Shown here: positions 36,714 through 48,207 of the stretch, one piece after another | How positions within the stretch are numbered: position 1 is the stretch's first letter | How the letters are laid out: each line of letters begins with the position of its first letter | DNA from: Paraphysomonas bandaiensis | Taxonomy: Eukaryota > Chrysophyceae | Assembly (NCBI GenBank): GCA_965644295.1 | Contig: CBFFRP010000268.1 | Location: 1-64,000 of the forward strand | DNA: 64,000 bases | Direction: 5' to 3' | The notes under the pieces: model-generated | The model's database searches: none | What the model was told of the DNA's origin: nothing | What the model saw: the letters and a program-made list of their open reading frames with translations, nothing else | Program-made: the position numbers and the translations under genes

Positions 36714-39700
36714 ATGGGGTATGATGATGACTCTGTTGAGCCATTATCACTAGAAACGTTTGATCCTGTATATGCCAGAGAGGTATATATATATATCCAT
36801 AAACAACTGTATTATACGTATACTAATATATATTTTAGCCATATTTAAACACTCCACGGTCTCTAGAGGCATGTCGCCATCACGGTGTTAACCCCGAAGA
36901 GCTTGTAGAAATTCCTTTTCGGGAATTCCAACGAGCCTATCCGGATGATCCTGAAACAGCTTTAAGACGATTTGAACGAATAGATGGGGCCCGTAGACGT
37001 ATTCTTGATGAGGTTGTACGAACTTGGCAAGATATATGTCGTAATGAGAGAAAAGCACGGTCTCGTGCGAGTAGTCCAGAGAAAGAAACTGTGATAAAAG
37101 TTGAGCCGGAGAAACATGTGACTGTATTGGAAATGCAGGCAGAAAAGTTTCGCCGAGTTGAAAAGCAGCAGTATAAAGCGCTTCAGAATATGCTATTTAA
37201 TGAGATGAAGAAAGCAGTGATGGACCAAATGGCGAAGAAGATCGAGAATAAGCAGAACACTATTGAGGCCAACAAGAAACGCCAGCAGCGTGAGCATGAG
37301 CTCGAGGTGGAAGCGAAGCACCGAAGAGAGCGAGAGGAACAAGAGGAGCGGGAACGTGAGCAGATGAGAGAGATCAGGGAAGCTCAAAAGGAGTACTTAG
37401 AAAGCGTTTATAAGAAGCAGGCACAGGACAAAGCCAACGAGCGAAAGCAACGTGCGCTCCAGGTAATTATTTCACCGGAGTATATTGTGAAAAGTAGTCA
37501 TTCTACCATAGTTGCGCCGTGAAACAGAGAGGCTGGAGCGTGAAGAATATCATCGTAAACAAAAGGAAGAAAATTTCGAGCGTTTTCGAGCTGAGGCCAT
37601 TGAGCGGAGCCGACAACTAGCTGTAAGGGAAAAGGAGCTACAGGATCGGATGAATATGGAGAGAAAGAAGAAAGAAGAGAACCTGCGCAATAAGAAAGAT
37701 AAGACTTATGAGAAGCTGTCCAAAGCGCGAGAGGAGTTAGAGAAAATGGAAACACAGAAACGAGAGGCGGTAAGTTTGTGATGAAATGATTGCACTCGAC
37801 ACTACTACATTCGCTATTCCAATTTTACGTGCTTCATATGCAGCTCACAAACAAGATCAATGCGTTCGATAAAGCATGGGAAGATAAACGTAAAGAAAAG
37901 GAAAAGGCACATAGAGAGCACTTGGAAGCACGTGGAGATTTTTATAACGAGAAACTCGCTTCCATTCGTGCGGCCAGTGATGATGTGGTGAACGATAAGG
38001 TATGAGAAACTATGATTGTTGGAAATTTAAATCTAGTTTACGACCTTTAAGAGTAATAATTTTGACATATTCGTGTAGGTCAAACGAACGTTAAGTGAAT
38101 TGGAGCAGAAGGAGGAGGCTGCCCGACAAGAACTAGCAAGGGTAGAAGAACAACGCCAAAGGAGACGAATCATTAAAGAAGTTCGACGGGAGTCTCACGA
38201 ACTCAACGCTATTAGAAGAAAGAAAGCCGAAGAATATCGGCGAAAGAAGGTTAGCGATTCCATAAAATGAGTGTGCCAACTGATTTTTATGTGTGCATAT
38301 CATTTCAGATTGAAGACTCTATCAGACAAAAGAATGAGCGGTATCAGGCGATTAAAGAAGGTGAAAAGGCCCTGAAAGACATGACAAATTCTATGGCTGA
38401 GGTTATGAACAAAACGAAATCTGAACTGAGGGTAATAGTTGGTGATTTGAGTTGGCTGTAGAATAATTTTTATTTAGAATGAAATGATGCGTTTGAACAG
38501 TAAAGACATGCTGACTACTGATAATGTCGTGAAGAAAGTGAATGTTCACTCTCAGAAAGTGCTATTTCCAAGGTATGGTGAATAGAAAATGTGGTGGCCT
38601 GATGGTACGTTTTAATATATTCCTGCTTACACAGACTTGAAGTGCGATTTGGTGGGGACGGCGACGAGACGGAAACGTTTTCTCAAACGGCTCCCGCTGC
38701 TTTGCAGAGTAGGGCCAAGCCCTCAACTGCAACCCCATCTCGATCGAAACGCGAAAGTTCGAAGCCCCGTACAAGCGATAAATCGTCACGCCGAGCAGTA
38801 ACTGCAGCGGTGTCCACCCGAAGTCGACCGAAATCGCCTGGTGGTAGGCTGCCACTTAAAGTGTTTACCAAGGATGTGCTCACAGATACTGTGGGCAAAG
38901 TTAAGGTGTTGAACTGGTATTGATTGTAGAACCAGAATTGACGTTGTATATTTTAGGATAGTGTTCTTAATGTGACAACCGCTCAATTTGGAAGCACTCT
39001 CGAAGGTCGAAGCAGAAGTCCATCACCGAAATCAAAGGGAGCTAGTCGATCCAGCAGCCGTGCATCGAGGGCACGTACGTCACAGCGAAATCATGTCGAT
39101 GACACAAAGTTTTCTGGTGACATGGAAACAACAGAGGATGACGATTGGCTAAGGTCTGATTCTGGACATTTCGATCAGAATGGAGATGGGGCTCCTGATC
39201 GTAAGGAGAAAAAGTCTTTTGCGGATGAAATGAAGGATGCTGTTAGAGAAAGCAGGCAACAGGAAGAAGGTTACCCTCACGACGATGATCTTGGACGAGA
39301 CATTCAACTTGACCGCAGTGAGAGTAAGCGGCAATTCCTCAGCAGATCCTCCTCGAAAAAGAAGCAGGATTCATTTGCGTCGCGAAAAACTACCCCTTTT
39401 CCAGAAGATATTGAGCGGGAGTTAAATAGGTCAGCACAAATAAGTAAGTCTTACACAGTGCTAGAGGAGGATGAAAATGGCGTGGATCGGCATGCAGGGT
39501 ACCAAAAGAAAGTCGAATCATTTCAGAGTTCCCGAAAGAATACACCGTTTCCTGGAGAGATTGATAGGTGCCTAACCGAGACCCGTCCTGTACCTAGAAA
39601 CGACACGATTCATGAAACGGATGCTGATGACGCTGATCACGACAAACGTATCAGTCTTGACGAGCCGGATGGTGAAAATGACGAACGGGTAATATTCGAA

Positions 39701-40304
39701 TCGTCAAAGAGTGCCCCTAGTAGATCGGAGAGCTTTCGGAACACAACAAGTGCAGGAAGCAATCGCAATACATCAAGCGCAGGAAGTAAGCGCAACGAAC
39801 GTCTACGTCCTCTTACTCCAGAGGGTCACTTCCGACGAGAGCACTCGTATGACCATCCTTTGAATGGTGGTACTGGTGAATATAAACGAGAAAAATCTCA
39901 GGGGAAGAAAGTTATAAACCCCACGGTGTATGGTAAAGGAACTAAGAAACCCAAGAGAATCAGTGAAGTTGTTTCAAAACAAGAACACAAGAAGATGGAT
40001 CTACAGCGACAATTGGAGGTCCTACGAAAACATCAAAATGCCGCCCTACTGTCGGTTCTTGAGGAAGAAAAAGAAGCTGAAGAACAACGAATGCAAATGG
40101 GAAAGAGTGTAACTGACACTAACGAACGTGGCAGGTGGGAGTGCATCATGTGTTGTGCTGCATAATATGTGACTATTGAATTTTAGGTTGGAATTAATAT
40201 TTGCTGAAGAAAGAAAACGGGCGTCGGAGCGCATTATTTCGATGACGAAAGAGCATGAAAAGAAAATGAAAGAGGTCATCCTTGCTATGGATTTAGGGAG
40301 TTGA
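36714..40304 (+). CDS. CCDC177-like long coiled-coil protein, probably ciliary
   Basis: Ten exons (36714-36782, 36839-37462, 37512-37769, 37844-37999, 38079-38249, 38309-38431, 38478-38572, 38635-38905, 38957-40134, 40187-40304) join in frame to 1020 residues. The N-terminal block LNTPRSLEACRHHGVNPEEL matches the (S/T)PRSLEAC motif of CCDC177 and related proteins. Residues about 120-480 are an almost unbroken, highly charged coiled coil rich in R, K, E and Q. The next 450 residues are serine/arginine-rich and low complexity (RSRSPSPKSKGASRSSSRAS). A twice-repeated KNTPFPGEIDR/KTTPFPEDIER motif occurs near residues 720-790. The end returns to a short coiled coil (EERKRASERIISMTKEHEKK). A role in cilia or the basal body is inferred from related proteins only. 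Confidence 0.7.
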
Positions 40305-40756
40305 ATCGACTTTGCTTTCTATTCTGAGAAAATTGCATTGTGATTGATACAATAATGACATTGTCTGTCGCACTGCGTTGTCTGTTCATCAAAGTTATTG
40401 CTTTATCATGCATGTGATGTCTCCATAATATATTAATTCGCATAGTACTTTATTTTAGAGGTGTTCTGTGATTGGAGCCCAGCTACATTTCTTATCAATT
40501 ATGTAAATACTGTGTTTGTATTTGGAAGCGCAACACTTGGAGAAATGATTAATCTAGTATTCGCCGTAACCTGAAATGTATGTTTAGTATTTAGTACAAT
40601 ATATTAGCTCTTCAAGTACTTGACTAACCGTCAGGTATTAGCCAGTACGAAATCCTTAGTTAAAAAGTTTTATAATAAAATTCTGACATATTTGGATGGC
40701 TTAAAACTTATCAACATTTTCCTCCAACAGATATTCTAAAAAGCCCTGCCAAATAG
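40305..40756. other. Intergenic stretch before the retrotransposon
   Basis: AT-rich 3' flank of the coiled-coil gene, ending with the AATAG target-site copy at 40752-40756. No gene or RNA is visible. Confidence 0.5.
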
Positions 40757-41049
40757 TATTAGAATATGGACTGTATCCTAGTATATTCAATGTGGTACTT
40801 GAAGACAATGTACGAGAATACAGTGAAGTATGGTGATGTGTAGATGCTGTTATGATATTGAGAAAACTGAAATAGTTTGCTCTTTCAAGATATGTTTAGT
40901 AGCGAAAGGTCTACAGAAGTAGTGATTTATGCATGGCACAAAACGAGCTTGTGTTGTTTAACACAATTCGTGTAAACGATATTAATAAATCTATCTAGTC
41001 TAACAACTTAATCTCTCTTTGATCGAAGTAAAATGAGCATTTCCCAACA
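40757..41049 (+). repeat. 5' LTR of the Copia element
   Basis: 293 bases starting TATTAGAATATGG and ending TTTCCCAACA, identical to the copy at 45918-46210. The two ends form an imperfect inverted pair. The gag start codon (41033) lies within its last 17 bases. It must carry the element's promoter and polyadenylation signals, which I could not place precisely. Confidence 0.95.
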
Positions 41050-44000
41050 TGGTAGCGAGCGAGGAGGAGAGAAGGAGGATAGAGGAGTAGTTCCTCAGTT
41101 CAACGAGACTAACGTTGAACAATGGATTGAGGACTTCGAGACATTCCTTATGAGGAAGGAACAAAGCGAGGTAGCGGTGGAACTGCCACCTAAGGAGAGC
41201 GACTTCGGGGAGCAGCCGCTTACGTTGATGGAGGAGAAGGCGTACAGACAGGCTGTGAAGAGGTATTGGAAGGCGAACGCCATAGCTTATTCTTACTGCA
41301 GGGATGCGGTGCAGCATTCCCCGAAAGCGCTGCGTAAATTCCATCTTACCCACAAAGCGTTCAAGGCAGAAGGGAGTGGTGTAAACAGGTTCAAAACACA
41401 TGTAATGATTGATGAGTTGAAGAAGTGTTTTGCTGGAGGGAAGCAAAATAGGATCAGTGACCTCTTAACTCAATATGGTTCTTTCCGTATGCGTCCGGAG
41501 GAGACGGCGAAGGACTACGTACTACGGTTCGAACTACTGCTGAAGGAACTACAGGAGCAGCAGCAGGATATCTCGGAGGTATCAAAAACAAGTCGACTAC
41601 GAGAAGGCTTGCTCAATGAAGAGTATGCTCAACTGAGAGTTGGATTATACTTGATGGATGATGATGTTAATTATGTAACTGTATCACGTAAGATAGAAGG
41701 CTATGATGATACTATGGCTGGGAAGGAAGCGTTGGAGAAGAAGCGTAAAAGAGTGGAGGAGCTGAACCTGATAGACAGTAAGAAACGATATCGCAGAGAG
41801 AGGGATCATCGTAAGAAGAACAACGGTAAGAAGAAGCCGATGAAGAAGGATACAGAGATTACAGGGCAGCGACCTGGAAGTGCCGAATATACTGGGTGCA
41901 GAAATTGTAAGTCAAAGGAACATCTTGCCATCGATTGTCCAGCATCGAAAAAGAAGTACTCGCAAAGCAAGAGCAAGGCTGTGAGGTTTCAAGATGGAAG
42001 GAAACCAGACAAAAGACTACTTACAGTTGAAAACATCAGGCGTGGAGAGCCAGCGGATTTGTCTGACGATGACGAAGCAAATATGATCGAGCAACAGGAA
42101 GAGTATCACTTGTCATGTAATGTGTATGAGACGAATATATGCAGTAGTGTGCATGAGGATATTCACTATACATACATTGATACCTGTTGTTCGTCATCAA
42201 TGTTTTTGATAAATGATGTGAATATACTTGATAGTCATATGCACACATCAAAGGTTATTAATGGTTCGAAAAAAGGGTCAGAGATATGCGTCACGAGTGT
42301 AGGTTCCCGTGGAGCATGGAAGAACATTGAGGTATCAAGTCAGATAAATCGGTGTCTTTGTTCTGGACGGAAGTTGAACGATATGGGATATCGATTTACT
42401 GTATGGTATGGTATACAGATATATGACAGAAATACGGATGAGCTGGTGTTGGAGGGACCTATGAAGAATGGAATGACTGCTGTGCCAACACAGCAGTTAT
42501 TGGAGCTTCCAGACGTATCGACATCCAGTGATTCAGAAGTAAATCTCAGTGACCGTACGGGTGAGGATGAACTGGAGCTGTTACATAGGAGAGCGGGTCA
42601 TTTTAACAAGCATGCGTTGGTAGAAGCCCACAAAAGAATGCTAATTATTGGGACTGGACTGAAACGAAAACATCTCTCGAAACGTGTTTCCAAAGAACAG
42701 TGTCTATGTGATGTATGCGCCAGGGCGAAGATCACCAGAGTAAGTTTTCGGACAAAGGATGAGGACTCCGTTCGTCCAAATTTCTCGGCCGATATAGCAG
42801 TATACTTAAATTGTCCAGCTCGAGGAGGGGAAATATATGTGCTCAAACTAACACACCATGCCAGTCGGATGTTCTGGTCGGAAGGGCTTGTTCATAGGAC
42901 TGGGTCATCGGTACTGCAGGTTTTCAAGAAGATTTTTGAAGGAGATGTGAAAAGGTACAAATTAGAAATGCATCATTACCATGCAGATGGAGCAGGGGAG
43001 CTAATATGTGATGAGCTGCGACAATATCTTAGGTCACAGGGTTGCTATCAACATACGTGGAGCTCTACGGACTCTCCTGAGATGAACGCGATTGAGGAGC
43101 GGAAATTCAGGACCTGTGGTGAGATGACATTAGCGATGCTGATTCAGTCAGGATTGCCTTCACAGTTTTGGCTAGATGCCTACATGGCAGCCAGGTACAT
43201 ATTAATTCGATTGCCTACAAAGACAGCGAAGGGGTATATGTCCCCTCTTGAATTTTTGACTGGTGAGGCTCCCAACCTGAAATATCTCAGAGTATGGGGG
43301 TGTCGTGCGTATGTCCTCACTACAAAGGCGGATCGACGGAAAGACTGGGACGACAAGGCCCTTATCGGATATCTGATAGGATATTCAGATGAAAAGGTAG
43401 GATATGATGTATATCTACCTGCGACTGATAGGGTCGTCACGTCGGTACATGTATTAACTGATGAGTCCATACCGTCACGCTCGGAGAGCTATTTCGCTGA
43501 GATAGATGCTCTTCGAGTGAAGGAGGCCGAGAGACCGAAGATTGTGTCTGACTATGCGGGCTTAGAAGGTACATATCATATTGATGATGAGGATGGTCTT
43601 CTCTACAAGACCACGAGAGTAGTAGAACGAAAGGGGGTAATAGTAGCCTATCGATCTCTGGTAACTGCAGGTCGGAAGCATATCGAGCACCGGGTGCCGA
43701 TTCACGTCGAGGACGTAGTGCGAATGACTGCAGAAACTCCCGGGAATACCGGATATATAGGAAAGGGGGACGCCCTGAGTACTATGCCAGCCAGGGTGCT
43801 GGACCAGGGAAGACCTGGAGGGTTACAGGAGAGTCCTGACCCAACCTGTCAGGAGACAGCTGTGAGGTTGCAGACCTCTGAAGACTATGAGTCTGGGGTT
43901 GTGAGCGGGGCTCCTCCCACAACGCACGATGTGCGTGCTCAGGATGAGCAAGGTACGGGTTCTTATATACCTCGTCGACCGATTGAACTAGATGGTGATG

Positions 44001-45744
44001 GTCGGGTTCGACGCAAACGGCTGCAGCGGAGACTGGCAAACGCGTCGGTTTTAGGAGAGATTAATATGGTTGAAGTACCGGATGCGCATAATATTGATCT
44101 TAACCATGCAGAGACAGAAGATATCAAGATACCAAATTCATATGCCGAGGCAGAGAGATCTCCACAGTATCAACAATGGAGAAAAGCTCGGATGGTGGAG
44201 AAGACATCATTGCTGAAAAGACGTGTCTTGAAGATAGTGAAAATTCCAAGCGGAGTGAAATTAGTTAGAGCGAAATATGTGCATACGGTGAAGCGAGACA
44301 TACTAGGGAATATAGTAAAGTACAAGGCTCGGCTAGTGGCATTAGGAAATCTCCAAGAGAAGAAGGAGGAGGAGCCGTCCACTTTCGCTCCAGTGGTTAA
44401 GGGTATAACCATTAGACTAGTGTTAGCGATTGCGTTTATGTTACAGATGCATGTGCATCAATTAGATGTATCATCCGCATTTTGCTATGCAGATCTGGAG
44501 GATGACGTTTATATGGCACCTCCACCAGATGAGGAATTACTAGCTGGATGGTGTTTTCAACTAATCAAGGCATTGTATGGACTGCGATCTTCACCGCGAC
44601 AGTGGAATAAACATATTGACAAGTTTATTAAATCATTGCATTTTACTCCGTGTATTTTGGATACGTGTTTGTATATGCGATGGAGTAACGGAAAACTGCA
44701 TTTATTATTGATATATGTTGATGATATCATAATTGCATCCGCTGATCTGACTTACTTGGAAAGCGTAAAGCGTAGGTTCTGTGAAACATTCGAGATGCAT
44801 GATCTGGGAGTGTGTAAGCGATTTCTGAACATCAGGATAACCAGAGGAGAAAATTGGTATATGTTAGATCAATCTGAGTATGCTAAGAATATTATCAAGA
44901 AATTCAGCTCAGTTATGGGAAAGAGTAGTAAGAATAAGGAGGCCCCACTACCTACTAATGTTCAGGATCTGTTGGCAGAGGAACGTGAACTTACGGAGGA
45001 GCAGAAGCAGTGGGTTGACTCATTTCCGTATCGGCAATTATTGGAGCAGTGTTGTATCTAGCAATGCATACTAGACCTGATCTGGCTTATGCAGTGGGGT
45101 TATTGTCTCGATTTAGTAGTTGTCCGACATATGCATCGTGCAAACTGGCGATTCACTTATTGAAATATTTGCGTGGAACAATTGATGAGGGCATCAGATT
45201 CAGTGGGAGTGAGTTCGACTTACATGTGTTCAGTGATTCAGATTGGGCTGGTGATAGACTGACTCGGCGATCGACAACAGGATACATTGTGTTCTTATGT
45301 GCAGGCGCATTGGCCTGGCAGTCTAAACTACAGACCACAGTTGCAACTTCGAGCATGGAATCTGAATATATGGCGGAGTATGCGGCTATGCAAGAACTGG
45401 TGTGGCTTCGGGGGGTGTTCAAGGAGCTCGGGCTCTTAGTTGCGAAGCCGACTCCATTCTTTATGGATAGCAAGAGTGCGAAAGATCTCTCCGAGAATCC
45501 TGTGTATCATAAGAGGTCGAAGCATATAGACATCAAGTATCACTGGGTGAGAGAGCATGTAAATGGAAAATTTCCTACGGCAAAGTTGATTCATGTGTCG
45601 ACGGATGATATGGCGGCTGATATTTTCACGAAGGCATTGTCAACGAAACTTTTCAGTCGTCATGAGAAAACTATTACCGGGGTTAAGAGAAGTGTGTCAA
45701 CCAGAGTTGAGGAGCAGCAGAAGAAGCGACCCCGAAGAGGTTAA
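41033..45744 (+). pseudogene. Gag-Pol polyprotein of the Copia element (one frame break)
   Basis: The main frame runs 41033-45061, about 1342 codons. The rest (RNase H) continues to 45744 in another frame, after a one-base change within 45041-45050. Gag has a CCHC zinc knuckle (CRNCKSKEHLAIDC, near residue 290). The protease active-site region reads YIDTCCSSSM near residue 383; the glycine expected after D-T/S is a cysteine. Integrase has the HHCC finger (residues about 517-565) and D,D,E residues near 586, 649 (HADGAGE) and 687 (NAIEERKF). Reverse transcriptase has HQLDVSSAF and IYVDDIIIA near residue 1229. RNase H has SDSDWAGD and SSMESEYMA. Gag and Pol share one frame with no stop between them, so expression would be as a single polyprotein. 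Confidence 0.9.
41050..41064 (+). other. Primer-binding site, initiator-Met tRNA type
   Basis: TGGTAGCGAGCGAGG directly follows the 5' LTR. The TGGTAGCG start fits priming by the 3' end of initiator methionine tRNA, which ends in CTACCA, and equals the first eight bases of the yeast Ty1 site. It lies within the gag reading frame. Confidence 0.7.
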
Positions 45745-45917
45745 AGGTGTGTTTTAGTGGGTGAGAATCCCACATAACTATATATCTAGTTGACTGCTAG
45801 TTATATATGTATCTTGATAAGATTTCACATCTATTTTACCTATGAGACTAGTTTATAGCATGAAGATCACTGTACTCATTGTTGTTTCGTATCACTGCAT
45901 TCTACATTGAGTGGGAG

Positions 45918-46210
45918 TATTAGAATATGGACTGTATCCTAGTATATTCAATGTGGTACTTGAAGACAATGTACGAGAATACAGTGAAGTATGGTGATGT
46001 GTAGATGCTGTTATGATATTGAGAAAACTGAAATAGTTTGCTCTTTCAAGATATGTTTAGTAGCGAAAGGTCTACAGAAGTAGTGATTTATGCATGGCAC
46101 AAAACGAGCTTGTGTTGTTTAACACAATTCGTGTAAACGATATTAATAAATCTATCTAGTCTAACAACTTAATCTCTCTTTGATCGAAGTAAAATGAGCA
46201 TTTCCCAACA
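45918..46210 (+). repeat. 3' LTR of the Copia element
   Basis: Identical to the 5' LTR over 293 bases. It follows a short purine-rich tract (about 45909-45917) and is followed directly by the AATAG target duplication at 46211-46215. It carries the same ATG, here leading nowhere. Confidence 0.95.
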
Positions 46211-46215
46211 AATAG

Positions 46216-46733
46216 TGCTGACTGCTGAACTATGAACTATAGTTCTGATGGCGGATGGCGGTTCTAATATAAAAATCTACTCCCATTAGTTGAGAAATTA
46301 TGGGTATTTAACTAGCGAGATCATCATAAAAAACGGTATGTCTATTACTTAGCAGTTTGCTGAGATATTTTTCACTACTAAAGAAGGAAAGATGGTGCTA
46401 TGTGCTATGATACATGATACTAATGCCTAATACCAACACCTCCTACGTACCCATTGCGTTTTTGGAAATATCACCAATACAATGCTGGCTATTATAATCG
46501 AGTCTTCTTGACATACCGAACGGAGCGGTTTAATGTGACGAGCCTGAGTTTCACATTATTCGTCATACCCAATTTCGCTACTAGTGTGTTTTTGGTGATA
46601 AAAAGTGAAGTGTAGTGTGCGACGAAATGGTGACTAATTAAAGGATACTAAGTTACACTTGATTTTCAGTAAATTAAATTTCCAAACGCTGTATACTGTA
46701 TACTACATATTCCAATTTAATCTACTATTACTG
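46216..46733. other. Intergenic stretch after the retrotransposon
   Basis: About 500 AT-rich bases. Short matches such as ATGCCTAATACCAACACC may relate to the dispersed repeat but are too weak to call. No gene or RNA is visible. Confidence 0.4.
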
Positions 46734-47465
46734 CTACTCATTTTTACTGGACGAAGTTGCAGTTGCATCAATTACAATGGTCGGGTTTTCGCGTCCAGAT
46801 GACGAGAAAGAAGATTCTCCGGCAATTACAATAGGACGTCTGGATGAATCAGCTATCACCTCTAGCTCCTTTATAGTAATATTGTTGGTGTCTACATCAG
46901 CAACGGCTTTCACAATTCCATTTCCCTTGTCACCAGTTACTCGCATCTCTAACCCCACACGCTTGCGTTGCTGTCCATTTACATTGAGTCCCATCATGGA
47001 TTGACCATGGGGTTGATGAATGGTTAGCATGTATCCGAGAGCGTCCCGAGCGCGATAGTCATCTAGCAATGCACGCTCCACCGCCTTTTGAACGTCCTCT
47101 ATATCCGCACGTGTCTCTTCCATAACATTACTTGCCATAGACAATGCAGCTTTCATAACACCACCAAACACACCACCTACTAAACCAGTACCACGAAACA
47201 CTTCATTAATAGCTTTCTTTTGATTTCTTTCCATTTCTCTCTTCTTCACACTCTTCTCATCCATACGAACCAACTTAAGCACCTTATCTTTCGCAGTATC
47301 CCATAAACTCTTAGGGGTTGCATCTACTTCCATATCTAGATTCTTACGATTAAAATGAAGTTCTGATAGATAGCGTGATGTAATGTATTGAGAGTGTAGT
47401 GGGAGTTGCCTCGAGATTTGGTGGTATGTATGTATACAGAGGGATCTAGTGGCTATAGGCTTCAT
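46734..47465 (-). CDS. Probable mitochondrial protein of unknown function
   Basis: A single-exon protein; 243 residues from the start used here. The first 35 residues after MKPIATRSLCIHTYHQ are rich in R, S, H and hydroxyl residues with no acidic residue, as in mitochondrial presequences. Two in-frame ATGs lie upstream (47501, 47606); the farthest lies among TATG repeats and is unlikely. The middle has a basic segment, a glycine-rich hydrophobic stretch (GTGLVGGVFGGVMKAALSMA, possibly a membrane helix) and an amphipathic helix (VQKAVERALLDDYRARDAL). The last 100 residues look like an alpha/beta domain (MMGLNVNGQQRKRVGLEMRV and following). I recognise no family; a Tim21/Coa1-like fold is possible but unproved. 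Confidence 0.55.
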   Translation of the reverse strand: MKPIATRSLCIHTYHQISRQLPLHSQYITSRYLSELHFNRKNLDMEVDATPKSLWDTAKDKVLKLVRMDEKSVKKREMERNQKKAINEVFRGTGLVGGVFGGVMKAALSMASNVMEETRADIEDVQKAVERALLDDYRARDALGYMLTIHQPHGQSMMGLNVNGQQRKRVGLEMRVTGDKGNGIVKAVADVDTNNITIKELEVIADSSRRPIVIAGESSFSSSGRENPTIVIDATATSSSKNE

Positions 47466-47501
47466 TAGTTTATATAATCGGATAGAATTATAGGAATACA
47501 T

Positions 47502-48207
47502 GGTCCTGATGATGTATCGATAGGAGAGGATTGTATGAGTGAGTAGATGGTTATGTAAGTTAGTTCTATGGAATGAGCTGAGCATTCCACACACATACAC
47601 ATACATATGTACATATACACAGCATACAGCAGCTGATAGTATGTGCTACATACATATACATACATATACATACATATACATATACGACTGCCGTACGAGT
47701 TCTATACATCCAGACTACTGTACAGCAGTACCAACATGTAGCTAGAAGTTCAATTCGACGTACAAAAAAGTTCAACATGAAGTTCGAATTGTTGTATTGA
47801 TAATCTGACACATATTCTTAAAGAATTCTAGAATTTCAGTTCAAGAGTTGCTTAATTTTTACAGTTGTAGGCAAGTTTTGTTGAAAATACGACATTTTTA
47901 TATTCCAAAAAAGTGAATATTAAGAGCAATTGGAGTGCCATGTGGACGATAATTTACAACCAATCATTTATATTTACTCAATAGTTATTGGTTTGGGTGT
48001 GATTTTGGGTTGCGATTGTTGCATCCCATCCCACAAAATTGTATGGAGTTCGTCACCAGAGCAACCATTGGAGCGATATGCAATGAATACACACCACAAT
48101 AAATGCTTTAATGGTGATGGTAAACGTAGAGTGATACAGTGTATATTACTGAGTAGCTACAAGGAAACATTCCGTATATAGCGACCAGTTGCTATCTGTC
48201 TAATCCC
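47502..48207. promoter_or_regulatory. Divergent promoter region with TACATA repeats
   Basis: Gap between the minus-strand gene above and the EF-hand gene at 48208. The stretch 47589-47690 is full of ACATACATATAC-type simple repeats. The rest is AT-rich with no supported exon. Confidence 0.4.

Larger units (their letters stand above)
40757..46210 (+). mobile_element. Ty1/Copia LTR retrotransposon, recent insertion
   Basis: A complete element of about 5.45 kb. The two 293-base LTRs (40757-41049 and 45918-46210) are identical by eye. It is flanked by a 5-bp duplication, AATAG, at 40752-40756 and 46211-46215. The order protease-integrase-RT-RNase H marks the Copia superfamily (Pseudoviridae-type), not Gypsy. 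LTR ends are TA..CA rather than TG..CA. A primer-binding site follows the 5' LTR directly, and a purine-rich tract (GAGTGGGAG) precedes the 3' LTR. The reading frame shifts once near 45041-45050, so this copy is probably not autonomous unless that change is an error. Confidence 0.95.

Noticed and set aside
45041-45050. Programmed frameshift in the Copia element
   Set aside because: Ty1-type frameshifting lies between gag and pol, not between RT and RNase H, and no slippery heptamer or stalling codon is evident here. An indel is simpler.
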